From Acanthaster planci (lineage: Eukaryota; Echinodermata; Asteroidea; Valvatida; Acanthasteridae): a stretch of 64,000 nt of DNA. The position numbers were made by a program, and so were the translations under genes. Shown here in pieces: positions 1 to 10,668 of this stretch. How positions within the stretch are numbered: the stretch's first letter is position 1; every line of letters starts with the position of its first letter. Under the pieces are notes generated by a model. The model was not told where the DNA came from. It was given only the letters and a program-made list of their open reading frames with translations, and searched no databases. The stretch spans positions 1,587,231-1,651,230 of the forward strand of contig NW_019091360.1 in the NCBI RefSeq assembly GCF_001949145.1. Direction: 5' to 3'.

Positions 1-880
1 CAAACTCATCATCACCCGATTAAAGTGAACTTTAATGTAACCCATTGGTTGAATTGCATTCAACTATATGACAGTACTTGCGTCATACTCCCAGTCATGT
101 ATGAGAGAGTTCATGAAAGATGAGTCAACGTTTCCTTTCAAACTGGAAGTATTTCAAACAAGTTGGTAGTGCCATCAGCTGTTCAACCCGCAATAAAAAT
201 TTTTTGAGTTGAGCCTTTAGGAGTTTTTAGAGTTAAACTTCACTGTCATTTTGCAAATCAAACTTACCGTTCTTGTGCAAATGTGCATTTTTCTGAGACA
301 AATCAGCCAAAAATGTGTAATTTTTTCTGTTGGGGTGCTCAGTGCAAGCGGACTGGCACGCATGTAGCCTTGAACTTCACATGACCGCAACTACAAAATC
401 ATACGTCTGATTGAATTCAAACTTCTCATTTGTAATCATATTAGCAGTGTTTCAAAGCCAAGTTTCAAAACAGTTGATTATGGCACAGCCTAGTTCTGGG
501 GGGGGGGTTGAAATCTGCTTGATCTAGAAGTTGTGATGTACACAATTAAGAAATTTTCTGAAATTTTTTCCCAGCAATGTACTTCGATTTTTGCTAAATT
601 TTTGGCTCCGTGATTTCATATTCAGACAACTTTATTCAAGTTAGGATTGTCTGTCCGATTTCCAGCAAGACCTTGCTGAGCCTATTGATTGTAAAATGTA
701 CTTTCTTTAATTTATGTATTTTGTCGCGTTCATCAGTCATTCCACTGTTCCTAAAAATAACATAAAATAGAGCACATTTATAAATTTGTGTTATGATAAA
801 GTTTCGACCCTATGACAACCCTATTAAAGATACATGTCTCAAGAGTAGCCAGTGACTAAGAATTTTGTTGTCACCAACAG
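1..880. other. non-coding, AT-rich intron or flank
   Basis: No exon-like open frame is visible. The stretch is AT-rich, with a run of ten G at 498-507. It ends in a pyrimidine-biased tract and CAACAG, which acts as the splice acceptor for the exon starting at 881, so at least its right end is probably intron of the furin-like gene. Confidence 0.5.
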
Positions 881-1168
881 ACCTACTGTGCCAAGGAGTG
901 TCCACCCGACTACCCCTATGATGACCGCAAGTCCCATTGCGTGGCCAGCTGCCCAGAGAACCAGTATGTGAACAAGGCGACCAATGTCTGCATGGCCTGC
1001 CACCAGCAGTGCCTGGGCGGCTGCTTCAATGACCAGCGCAGCTCCTGCTTCCAGTGTCGCAACGTCAGGCATGGCCCAGACTGCCTGGAGAAGTGCCCCC
1101 CTGGCTACATGAACAACAGTGGCATATGCATTGTAGACCCCTCTGGCGTGGTTCCCCATATGCCATAG
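881..1168 (+). CDS. exon encoding a furin-like / growth-factor-receptor cysteine-rich segment (partial gene)
   Basis: The frame opens directly after a splice acceptor (CAACAG at 875-880) and codes for 95 residues before TAG at 1166-1168. It holds 13 cysteines in the spacing of furin-like repeats: C-x3-C-P near the start, then a C-x2-C-H-x2-C-x2-G-C block, C-x2-C-R-N, and a closing C-P-P-G-Y. This pattern is known from the extracellular cysteine-rich regions of EGF-receptor and insulin-receptor family tyrosine kinases, where it forms small disulfide modules between ligand-binding domains; it also occurs in other secreted or membrane proteins. The C-x2-C-R-N and K-C-P-P parts most recall EGFR/INSR, but the family is not certain. 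GC content and codon use are clearly higher than the surroundings. No kinase, membrane segment or other domain of the gene is in the window, so earlier exons must lie to the left. The TAG sits right against GTGAAT, a good splice donor, so this may be a terminal exon, a truncating alternative exon or a decayed copy. Confidence 0.7.
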   Translation, partial: TYCAKECPPDYPYDDRKSHCVASCPENQYVNKATNVCMACHQQCLGGCFNDQRSSCFQCRNVRHGPDCLEKCPPGYMNNSGICIVDPSGVVPHMP

Positions 1169-1261
1169 GTGAATGGCGCATAATTTGTAAAAGATTTCTT
1201 CCCTTTTCTCTTGTCCAGTTTCTTGGAGTTATTCACCCTTTCAACTCTTTTACATGTACAT

Positions 1262-1445
1262 GTTAAGGGGAAAGCAGTCTTGTGGTTGGGGTTTGTAGCT
1301 TCCGATCATATGGTCGGAGGTTCGAATCCCAACTGCTTACATGTTGTAAGTTTGGTCAAGCCACTTTACCCCTATGTGCCTCTCCCCACTCAGGATTAAA
1401 GGGGTGCATGTGAGGGCAGAGATGGTCATTATGCTCAGCATTTTG
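1262..1445 (+). repeat. tRNA-derived SINE, copy 1
   Basis: A degraded A-box-like stretch (1274-1293) precedes a perfect B box GGTTCGAATCCC (1319-1330). A shared SINE body follows: a stretch matching 'GTCAAG(C/T)CACTTTACCCCTA', a 'CAC-CAGGA-TAAA' segment and 'GAGGGCAGAGATGGT'. The same body is found at 15.6 kb and, inverted, at 41.5 kb, so these are copies of one family. Confidence 0.7.
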
Positions 1446-1734
1446 CACAAAATGACAACATTGGGCTAGTATGCTCCCTACAGTCCCTAGGGAGCTGAAA
1501 TTGTCTCAAGAATGTTCAGATAATGTGAGCCCAGTCAGCAGGGATAATATATCAGTGCCTTTGAATGATGCTGATTCATTTTGGGGCATACACTGAGTAT
1601 ACATTGTTAAGTACACGTCGAGCAGGGCAAAATCCAAAATTAATTTACATCTCCCTGGTGCAAATCCATCTTTGAAATAGTTGTTTGCAGTACCCACTGC
1701 TACATCCAATTCGAACCAGCCAGCCGACACCGGC

Positions 1735-1815
1735 AAGCTTGGTGATTGAGTGGTTAAGACTCTGCACTAGTAAACAGGAGATCGTGGGTTCGAGTCTTAC
1801 CTGAGTACACTTGTA
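1735..1815 (+). repeat. tRNA-like sequence (SINE head or tRNA pseudogene)
   Basis: An A-box-like TGATTGAGTGGTTAAGAC (1743-1760) and a B box GGGTTCGAGTCTT (1786-1798) have normal tRNA spacing, with a weak anticodon-stem pairing between them. The acceptor ends do not pair well, so a functional tRNA gene is unlikely. The SINE body seen in the other copies is not evident here. Confidence 0.5.
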
Positions 1816-4343
1816 GATTTTTTTCACAAGCCTGAGTATACAATGCTATATTATTAAGTTAGGTTTGGTTCTGCTTTATCCCTCCAGATCCTTGAGAATC
1901 CATCAGGAAGTTTTTGAGGTTTTGCAAGAATGAAGGAAATTTTGTGGTGAAGCAGTTACTAGCAACTAGATCTTAAAGATGCTTGTCCAACAATTGTGCC
2001 TTGCTACGTTACACAGGTTGTGAAAAGCTCCATTTACCCTAATTCTAAAGGCATGCCGCAAATCACATAGAATGGTCAGTGCTATGAAGAATCTAACTAC
2101 ATGCTTGCAGTAGAATCGTATATCTGTATTAGCTGAAACGTTATCAATTGTAAAGATGGAGATTTAGCCAGACATTTACATCAAAGAGATATGAGATTTT
2201 ATTCATGAAATTTTGTGAAACCAAATTGCTGGTTTGCTCTTCAATACGTATTGAGCATTTGGCGTTAGGGGCCAAAATGGAATTTTTTCACCCTACAGTT
2301 CAGTCATTTTTCAAAAGTGTCAAACCTTTGTACCTCGCAAGACTTTTAGAAGAATTTTAAACTAAAGTTCATTGAAATGTAAACTTTTTACTATGATTAT
2401 TCAGAATTTGATAGAAGGGAAAGTGAATTAATTTCACTGTAAAAGCACTTTTGGCCTACACAAGATACCAGGTGAATTGCTTAATTAACTGTTGGGCATA
2501 GAGATCATAACACTTGAACCATAAGTGATAGTACAAATGACATTTTCTTCAACCGTTGGGTAAAATGAGACAAGTTTGCCCATGTTGTAGGAAATTACAC
2601 AGTTGGGTAGTTTGTTTGCCCAACAATCAGGCGATTCACCAGGTACCCGGCATTGGGCCCAAAAACATGCCCATCATTTTGACAGTGTTTGTTTTCTGTG
2701 AACTCAGTAAGCAGTGCTGTCTCATCAGCTTAAAAATCTGATCATTAGTGTGGCATAGGCCCTTTGTCTAAGAAAAGTATTTACTTGTCATTCCTCTATG
2801 TCATTGATTCGTAAATTTGTTATAATAATGGTCATTTGTTTACTTGATTTTTGAATTTTTATTTTCAAATCGAAAAACAAATGACGGACACAAACAGACC
2901 GTCCGGCCTTGCAAACCCCAAAAGCGAAAAGATAGCAGGAGGGGGAGCCTTTTACATGTTGGCAATGAAGGTATATCTTGCTCACAACCGCAAGCTTGCA
3001 TGCCCCTTAACCTTGCATCAAACGGAAAGTTTTGTTCTCCATCTGGGCCGACGGAAGGCTTAAAATAATCTCAACATAATGCATCTCGATTGTGTGTCTT
3101 AACACAAAGATGGGGATGGTCCAATGGCAGGATGGCTGGGTGACCACTGCTACCATGATTGTGCATCGATGCCGGGGCTACCCAAGTGGGTGTTCATCGT
3201 CTGTGCTCATGAATGACATGAGAAGAGAGATAACTGGAACACGTTGTGATAATCATGTACATGTTTATCAGTTAATGTTCTTGTATGAAGCATGCCAAGG
3301 AGTTTTATTGTATCACTGTAAATTTATCAGTGTTGAACGACATTCAAAACACAGAATTTTCATGATTTGAGACGATCAGTTTGGAAAGCAATCATGCTAT
3401 CGAAAGGAAAGGTACATTGTTTTTTCAAACTTTCGCATGTAATCTGAAATGATCAAGCTCACAGGGCACTAATGAAGTAAGCGCTCTGAAATATGTTTAA
3501 AGTTATAACTTCAGCTGCAATTGGTCCATGTACGAGTGTCATAATGTCTCAGTTCAAAAGCCTCTTCACAGGACTTGGGAGCTTTGATCTTTTATGCCAG
3601 GCCGCGAAAGCATGGAGCGTTGCTTCTTTGGGTTAATCATCCTTGTACGGCATGTGTTTTGAATTTCAAAGTGATATATTCTCATTTTCGTGTGAAAGCT
3701 CTTGGCAGAGTGTGCATTGTGCATTTCAAACCGACAAATTTGCAGATAATTCTCAATTTGTAAGATCCCATCAATGTACAAAACAACTCGGAACAAACGA
3801 AAGGTGAGTGATCTTTTATTGGTGCGAATCCAAGAAGGAAAAGAGGACTGCTGTAAGGACAATCCACAAACATGCTCAGATGATTCTAAGTCCTGCTAAA
3901 TAAATGCTATAATTAGTTATCTCTGCTATATGATGCTGCAGCTGAGTAGTATTTTTGTTTTCAGCGAATCAATACAGTTTGCGACATTTATTCAGTGTTG
4001 TGTGCAACTTTGTAAGTCATATCTTAATTCAATAAACTCGCCTGCAAAAATTGATTCCGTAGTTGTGCCGACATCAATAGTTGGTCTTCCAGTTGAATAA
4101 GTGAGTCAAAGCTGGGAACAAATGTATGGCGGTAACAAGAAATTAAATCGTTCACCAATGACATTTGGTGGCATCATAATGTATGGAAATAGAGCAACAT
4201 GAAAAAACAGCAATAAAAGTGACAATAGCGCCAGAAAAATTACCAATGACAGTAACGACACCAGCAGCGAAATCAGTGACTACAGTAAAAAAGCAACTAT
4301 GGTGACTGTGAAAATTAAAGGGATTATGTAATTTTCTTCACCT
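1816..4343. other. non-coding stretch, possible 3' UTR or intergenic
   Basis: No supported exon. It contains an 11-bp perfect inverted repeat at 2831-2841 and 2875-2885 around an AT-rich loop. A less AT-rich block at about 2880-3230 has short open frames but no clear splice sites or recognisable protein. Confidence 0.4.
4031..4036 (+). terminator. possible polyadenylation signal AATAAA
   Basis: A canonical AATAAA lies downstream of the furin-like exon in the right orientation. If that exon is terminal and its 3' UTR is long (about 2.9 kb, with SINEs in it), this could be the 3' end. Such hexamers occur often by chance in AT-rich DNA. Confidence 0.2.
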
Positions 4344-4545
4344 CTTGAATGCACACCTTTTGTGTTTCATTTAGCCTTATTTACACTTTTTGTATTGCTT
4401 TTTATCATGTATTTAGGTCCTTTGGGATTTTTATTTATGCTAATACAACTTCACATATGAGCAAAATTGTAGGGCACTGTATTTCATTGATCTGTACACA
4501 AAAACTGCTGGAATTTTTATAATTTGCTGTTTGGAAAATTTCATT
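4344..4545 (+). repeat. dispersed repeat E, copy 1
   Basis: It shares with 28.05-28.35 kb the words 'TTTTTAT-TATGCTAAT', 'CATAT-ATGAG' and CACAAAAACTGCTGGAA, in the same order. It also shares its left part (ATGCAC-CTTTTGT-TCATTTA-CCTTATTT) with 45.59-45.78 kb. The type of element is unknown. Confidence 0.5.
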
Positions 4546-5529
4546 CCTTAGGCTTTTTTGGGGTTTCAAAGATATTTGGCAATGAGCCAACAACCTTTAG
4601 TCAAATGTTTTCATGGAGCAAAATTGGGGTTCAACATTTGTGCATAAAACAGTAAATTAAATGCCTTCCCTGATTTACTTCACAGCGACAGCGCCCTCAC
4701 TCCGCTGGAAAAGTTTGGGCGTGTAATGCTTGGGAGCTTGGAATTTGCACAGTTGCAAAATACATGTAGGATGAAAAGAGTAACTGGTGGTTATAATCCT
4801 CCCTTTTGAAAGGTTTTGCTATCACTGATGAAATAGACTTATGGAAGAGGTCTTACGCACGGCATTGTTACTTGTTACTGGTCCATTAAACCCAACCCCA
4901 TTGTTTTCTGACCAACCACAGCAATGAGTTAAAGTCCAACATGCGTACACGCGCGCGTATTATGAAGTGCGCGCCTGGAACCCGCGGTGTGGCATTGGAG
5001 AAGAGCACGTGCTAAGTATTCACGTGTACAGTGGACGGAGCTTACTGGATAGGTTATTGGTTCAAAGTCCGAATATTCCCAGTGACTACCAGGGCCAGAA
5101 ACCGACTTCAAACTTTGTGGAAAGCTTGCTCGGGCAAACACTTCCATTGTGTGCATTTTTTGTATATTTTCCTCCACTGAAGTGTTGCCAGAGGTACCTT
5201 TAAGTTATTTACTTTTACATCATTGCCTGGTTTGTACATTTACAAAAACCTACGCAGCGTCAAAAGTGCAAAATGTTTCAAATTCGGAAGAACTAATGAA
5301 TTAACAATTGTAGGTGACTAAAGTAGGCCTATATTATACCGGTAAAAGGAAAAAGAAATCAACGCATCGATCGTTAATTTCCCAAGGACAGTGTATACTT
5401 GAGTAACAACTTGTTAGAGAAACTACCCGCGGTGCTGTAATTTCGAAATTCTACTCGCCATGGCCGAAGATGACAAAGGAAATATTCAACCATGGGCGTT
5501 GCGACGGGCGGTGGCGTAACTACTGGGAA

Positions 5530-5827
5530 CAGTGGCGTATCCAGCGGGGGGGGGGGGCTCCCCCTCCACGGAAATTTTTACGGATCTTTTGGTTTGTTTG
5601 TTTTAATAATGGGTGAGTAGGAAAGAAAGTAGGGCCTCTTCGGTATATTTATTTATCAAAATAGAACCAAAATCCCAAGAAAACGACATCAAATATAAGC
5701 AAGGATGTCGGGACAGGACAGTGAGTAAGGCTTTTTATTTTTTTTCTCCACAACATCCTGTCGAATGAGCCCGAAGACGCATTCGCTGTTGGATTCCCCC
5801 CCGACCCGGAAGCTGGATACGCCGCTG
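5530..5827. mobile_element. nested hAT-like MITE with CAGYGGCGTATCCAGC ends
   Basis: Terminal inverted repeats CAGTGGCGTATCCAGC (5530-5545) and the reverse complement of CAGCGGCGTATCCAGC (5812-5827) match at 15 of 16 positions. A run of 12 G follows the left repeat. The element is about 298 bp with no coding capacity. The flanking 8-mers do not match, so the insertion event is not proven. Confidence 0.6.
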
Positions 5828-5838
5828 ACGGCGTCCCC

Positions 5839-6480
5839 NNNNNNNNNNNNNNNNNNNNNNNNNNNNNNNNNNNNNNNNNNNNNNNNNNNNNNNNNNNNNN
5901 NNNNNNNNNNNNNNNNNNNNNNNNNNNNNNNNNNNNNNNNNNNNNNNNNNNNNNNNNNNNNNNNNNNNNNNNNNNNNNNNNNNNNNNNNNNNNNNNNNNN
6001 NNNNNNNNNNNNNNNNNNNNNNNNNNNNNNNNNNNNNNNNNNNNNNNNNNNNNNNNNNNNNNNNNNNNNNNNNNNNNNNNNNNNNNNNNNNNNNNNNNNN
6101 NNNNNNNNNNNNNNNNNNNNNNNNNNNNNNNNNNNNNNNNNNNNNNNNNNNNNNNNNNNNNNNNNNNNNNNNNNNNNNNNNNNNNNNNNNNNNNNNNNNN
6201 NNNNNNNNNNNNNNNNNNNNNNNNNNNNNNNNNNNNNNNNNNNNNNNNNNNNNNNNNNNNNNNNNNNNNNNNNNNNNNNNNNNNNNNNNNNNNNNNNNNN
6301 NNNNNNNNNNNNNNNNNNNNNNNNNNNNNNNNNNNNNNNNNNNNNNNNNNNNNNNNNNNNNNNNNNNNNNNNNNNNNNNNNNNNNNNNNNNNNNNNNNNN
6401 NNNNNNNNNNNNNNNNNNNNNNNNNNNNNNNNNNNNNNNNNNNNNNNNNNNNNNNNNNNNNNNNNNNNNNNNNNNNNNNN
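5839..6480. other. assembly gap (642 N)
   Basis: Unsequenced bases. The gap lies inside the hAT-like element, near a run of 12 G (5546-5557) and a run of 13 C (6496-6508), which probably caused the assembly break. Frames read through it are meaningless. Confidence 0.99.
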
Positions 6481-6643
6481 CAGCGGATGTCCTCGCCCCC
6501 CCCCCCCCGTTGCTCCCATTTGAAATCTTTGACTGTCCGTTGCGTTTATATAGCTATGAAGCTGCGGCTTGTTTTCTTGTGGTTCCCCTTAAAAAATGTG
6601 CATCCCGAGGGCTGCCAGACATTTAGCCCGAGTTACGCCACTG

Positions 6644-8254
6644 CCGGCGGGGAAAGGGGACCCGCGAGGTCAGCGAAAAATCATATTTAAAAAAAAATTG
6701 AAGGGGATGAAAATCACCGATATTCTTAATCACCTGAGGAGATATAGAATTAAAATGTATGCGTTACTCTGTAACCATGGAGATAATTTGATATTTTTAT
6801 GCCTTTTTTACTTATATGCTAGCGGATGCTTCTTTAGTCAAGAACAAAATTGTGATGTCATTCTTTACCAAAAAGTCGATCTTATATTGATGTCTTCACC
6901 GAAAACCTGTTCTTTTTCTTGCTGACTAACATTTCCTTTACTTTAGTGCTTGATTTTTTAGTATGTATGTGGCAGCAAATTAACGTCCATTACTTTCTCA
7001 GAAATGTTAAAGCACGATCGGAACAACAAATCCATGGTGAACATTCTTCCCTAATTGACATCACGTTAACAGCGCCCTCAGTTGCCCCAAAGCGTGAAAA
7101 TTTTGAAATGTACCATTAAGGTCGTCTTCCCGTAAACCTAACCCTAAAAGAGCCAAATTGTTTTGGATTAATATCTTGTGGATCCGGGGTGAGTTCCAGC
7201 CGTCCCACTTCCGTTTAAAAAAATGACATTGATGTAAAATACTCCCCGTCGGTACAAATGCAGAGTTTCAGCCTAATCTGGCACTGTTTTGTTCTTACGA
7301 TCATTTATAGTCACTGGAAGGCCACACTTATGTCAACATGTGTGCCTTGAGCACGGAAATGGGTACAAAAACTACAATGACATATGCCATTTTTTAAAAC
7401 GGTCAAGGATGTCAAAGTGACCGCAGAGAGTGTTCAAGAAAAAAAAACAACTAAAGGCTCATCTTGTAAAAAAGTGCGTTGTGGCGATATCGGTGAAATT
7501 TTGTTGGAAGGGGTGGAACTCGCCCCACTCGCCAAGGGTTAACCCAAAAAGGATGTTTAATAACCTCCAAACTTTGAAAGAGATAGGGCTGAGTCAATTC
7601 GAACAATTCACCATTCGAATATACGACCTTCTATTTGATCGAATATTCGAATATTCGATCGCACCGACCGGCAGATTGTTGATGAACAAATTAGCAAAAA
7701 ACGACTAGGGCGTGGAGGCCATTCGTTTGACCCAAGGATATCACTTGCTTGAATTCATACAGGGAAATGTCAAGTGTATTCGGAAAGTCGATTTCATTTT
7801 CATAAATAGGATTTTCACATTTATTAGCAAACATTTCTGTGAATGCAGTTTGTGGCTAAAACCAACTTGTGCGTGCCGAGACAATGAGATTGTCGAATCG
7901 AGGGCATCATTCGAGGAACATTAATCAAACATAGAAGCGGAAACTGTACACCGTGAGAATACATCAATTGTAAAGAAGACGAATTAGATATAGGGAATAA
8001 ATCAAGTTTACATTAATCAGTTATCGTTGGAAATGATTCTTGATTGAAAATGCTAATCACTTTGTGACGTTTTGTTCTGTCGTTGAGATTGTAAATAAAC
8101 AAAGGCAAAATAGAAGCAATCTTAAAGAAGTGAGAAATTACTGAATGAATTGTATTGGCATTTTTTTCTTCTAAGACTGGTCAACTGTCTTGTGACATTG
8201 CAGATAAATTGTCCAGACTTTCATGAAAAATGTTGCGCAAGCCTTATACAGCCA
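6644..8254. other. non-coding stretch
   Basis: AT-rich, no supported exon. It contains the repeat word TAACCCTAAAAGAGCC at 7139-7154, found again at 36715-36730. A perfect 24-bp palindrome lies at 7637-7660 in a TTCGAA-rich patch, and CAGCGCCCTC at about 7071 recurs at 4.69 kb. Confidence 0.5.
7637..7660. repeat. perfect 24-bp palindrome
   Basis: The sequence starts GATCGAATATTC and is its own reverse complement over 24 bp. Further TTCGAA words flank it at 7600-7625. It could be a remnant of a palindromic element or a dimeric protein site. Confidence 0.6.
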
Positions 8255-8450
8255 AGGCAGCGATCTAGAGGGAGGAGGAAATCCCCCAAAGGAGCCCTAA
8301 TTTTGTTTTTATTATTTATTTAATTTCCCACATTCCTCAAAGGGTGTAAACAGCCCCAAATGTAGCCTGACCCGTCAGAAGAGGCATAAAGCCCCCAGCA
8401 CGCCCCCCACCACCACCACCACTGGAAACTTGGTTCCAGATCCGGCCTTA
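8255..8450. repeat. possible degraded transposon end and CCA microsatellite
   Basis: The left side reads GGCAGCGATCTAGAGGGAGG and the right side ends in CCAGATCCGGCC, resembling worn 'GGCGGATC(C/T)AG' hAT termini in inverted orientation. A short CCA/ACC tandem lies near 8408-8426. No target duplication can be shown. Confidence 0.3.
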
Positions 8451-8492
8451 ATTGTTTACGGCACCACCAAATCGCTCTTTGGTACTGATACA

Positions 8493-8500
8493 TATATAAA
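8493..8500 (+). promoter_or_regulatory. possible TATA box upstream of the first signal-peptide exon
   Basis: TATATAAA lies about 350 bp before the ATG at 8852. No strong initiator sits at the usual 30-bp distance, and several upstream ATGs occur between, so the true transcription start may be closer to the exon. Confidence 0.25.
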
Positions 8501-8851
8501 TTGGATTGGTGAGGAAAAGAGTGGGTCCTTCACGCTACAGCCCGCCCTCTGTGTCATCTGTTTAGCTTTAATAGAACTTAGAAGGGGGGAGTTTCCTGGA
8601 AGTTGATGACTGATGTTCTACCAGTCTAATACATGATTACTCAACCATAACGATAACGAGCGCGGGGCACCAGTCGTCATCTGCTGAATCACCACGCACG
8701 CTCGGCACGTCAAACAAACTTCATACAACTTTTGTAAGCTGCATGCAGATTTCCGGTAGTAGTAGTAATTCTTCGCGTACACAGAGGACGTCTGCTTTCC
8801 TGAAACCTGGAACTCTTGAACTACTTATTTTGACTGTATTCTGACGAGAAG

Positions 8852-8945
8852 ATGACGACGACGTACTCTTTTATATTCCTGCTTCTGTGTGGATTAGGTA
8901 TTGGAAGGACTGCTGGACAGACGACTGGAATAAATCACGAAAAGG
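8852..8945 (+). CDS. first coding exon with signal peptide (gene continues to the right)
   Basis: The ATG at 8852 is preceded in frame by TGA at 8831-8833 with no intervening ATG, so the start is well defined. The exon encodes 31 residues plus one base. It begins MTTTYSFIFLLLCGLGIG, an uncharged polar start then a strong hydrophobic core, followed by R-T-A-G-Q, where a signal peptidase cut after A-G is plausible. The exon ends at AAAGG|GTAAGT, a perfect donor consensus, leaving phase 1. Signal peptide exons with phase-1 donors are typical of secreted and cell-surface animal genes with large first introns. The product is therefore probably extracellular or a membrane receptor, but nothing more can be said because no downstream exon is recognisable in the window. 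A similar exon structure occurs at 50099. Confidence 0.65.
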
Positions 8946-10631
8946 GTAAGTCTTATGGCGATTTGCTTACGAAATTCAGGACAGAAATTCAGAGTTCTTA
9001 CCCCGTGCGAATTGTGTAACGTTAAGCGATTGAGTAACTCAAGGTATCGGTAGGCCTAACTGTAGCCTGCCTGCTACCCGCAATTCTACAAAGTATCTCT
9101 GTCTAGTTTTCATTCTTCGTCGATGAGTGTTTAGTTTATCTGGAGAATTTCAGTTCGAAGAAAATGTGGAAATGTTTTCCTTAAAAGTGCATACTCCCAA
9201 CACTGTTTCTCAAACTTAGTTTCCTTGGCCTTTGCAAAATTCAACAAATTGTCCAAACTCTTTCCATCTCCTCACAAATATTCTTAGATTTGTATAAGAC
9301 ATATTTTGAATAGTTTATTATTCTTCATAGGTCATTTTGTTATTCTCTCAGCCTCTGTACAAACTATTGGCAGTGTCTCAATTCTACAAAGAACACAGCC
9401 TAATTTGTGTTACTCTTTTTGATGTTCATGTATATTGTGCAAATTACACATTTTTACCTGAACAAAACATCCTGAAAGTAGAAGCTGATAGTTCTATGTT
9501 ATTTGCATTTATCAAACATGCATTTTGCCACTGGAATTATTACAGACATTTTGTACTCCAAAAACTCACAGGAATATTAGAAATTAAAAGCATGAGCACT
9601 GTTTCTTTGATAAAGTTAAATATTTAAGTTGACATGGATAGGGTACTTGAAAAGTTGAATAATGAGAACAATATAAGGGGAAGTGACTGTTTCAAAGGTA
9701 TTTCACCGTGATTTTGTTAATGATTAAATTTGCAAAGCCCAGTATGGATGCAGCACAGAGGGGACATGCACTTGTGGTTTGTACATTTTGTACCTTGCGG
9801 TCGGTCGGCTGTTTTTCGAAAGATGTGAGCAAAATACCGACAGTGCATATACCCTGTGGAATGGGGCTTACCTGAATAACAAACACCATTCAAGGCATTC
9901 ATCAGCCCTCCCTAGAAGTAAGCTACAGTGGCATGGGGGTCGGTCGTTGTGAAACCAACACATATTCAATCAATGGGTAACGAGGTGTCACCAGAACGCA
10001 TTTGTAAAACCTCCAGTGAATCCACCATAGAGTTTGGATTTCTTTGACAGGCTGTTTCTGACAGGCTCCATTGTATAATGTACATTTGTTGAGGTCTTGG
10101 TCATTCAGAACTGGAGTTAAAAAAAAAAAGCTACAACAAGAAATGATTTCTTCAAACTGTTTATCCCATAAATTACTGCAGCAGATGAATGGAATAAAGC
10201 TGAAATGAATGAAGGCCAGCTGTCCTCAGCATCTAGAGCTTTACCTTTTATTTGCTTTCAACAGTTCATTCCTGCACTTATTTGTTCAGTGTCTCATCGC
10301 AACATGCAGGCTTTTTAATTAAGAAATAAAGAATGCGTACATCTGAATTGTTTTTCATACTGCAAAAGGTTGTTGACTCCAGGTCCAGTTCGAATTACGT
10401 CTAGACCAGAGAATTCTGTTTCGAATGAAACTCAACACCAGTGGTCTATTTGTTATGTTTTTAGCTTCACCGGTATGATTCAAACTACCCTCTGACGTAT
10501 TTCTCTGGTGGAAGTGCAAGAAATAAACCTCTGCATTGGTTTGACATCCTTAGTAACAACATCGGTTGGCAAAAGTGGGTTTCCTGCTTTGCGACAAGAG
10601 AAATACATGTACCTCGGTGCATTAACAGCCT

Positions 10632-10668
10632 CACATGTACATGTACCTATATGTACATGTACATGTAG
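10632..10668. repeat. (TACATG)n palindromic cluster
   Basis: Two blocks of the self-complementary hexamer, separated by CTATAT, form an inverted arrangement. The same hexamer recurs across the whole window. Confidence 0.7.

Larger units (their letters stand above)
5509..6643. mobile_element. hAT-like element with CAGTGGCGTAAC ends, carrying a nested element
   Basis: The left end reads CGGTGGCGTAAC (5509-5520) and the right end is the reverse complement of CAGTGGCGTAAC (6632-6643). CAGTGGCG-type ends are typical of hAT transposons. The flanking 8-mers (5501-5508 and 6644-6651) match at 6 of 8 positions, compatible with a decayed 8-bp target duplication. The interior holds a second terminal-repeat pair and an assembly gap, so coding content cannot be judged. 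The element is very probably non-autonomous. Confidence 0.55.

Noticed and set aside
1735-1815. Functional tRNA gene
   Set aside because: Boxes are present but the acceptor stem does not pair; a tRNA-like repeat is the better call.
5689-6523. Open frames of 250-276 codons across the assembly gap
   Set aside because: Almost all codons are N; the ends are transposon termini.
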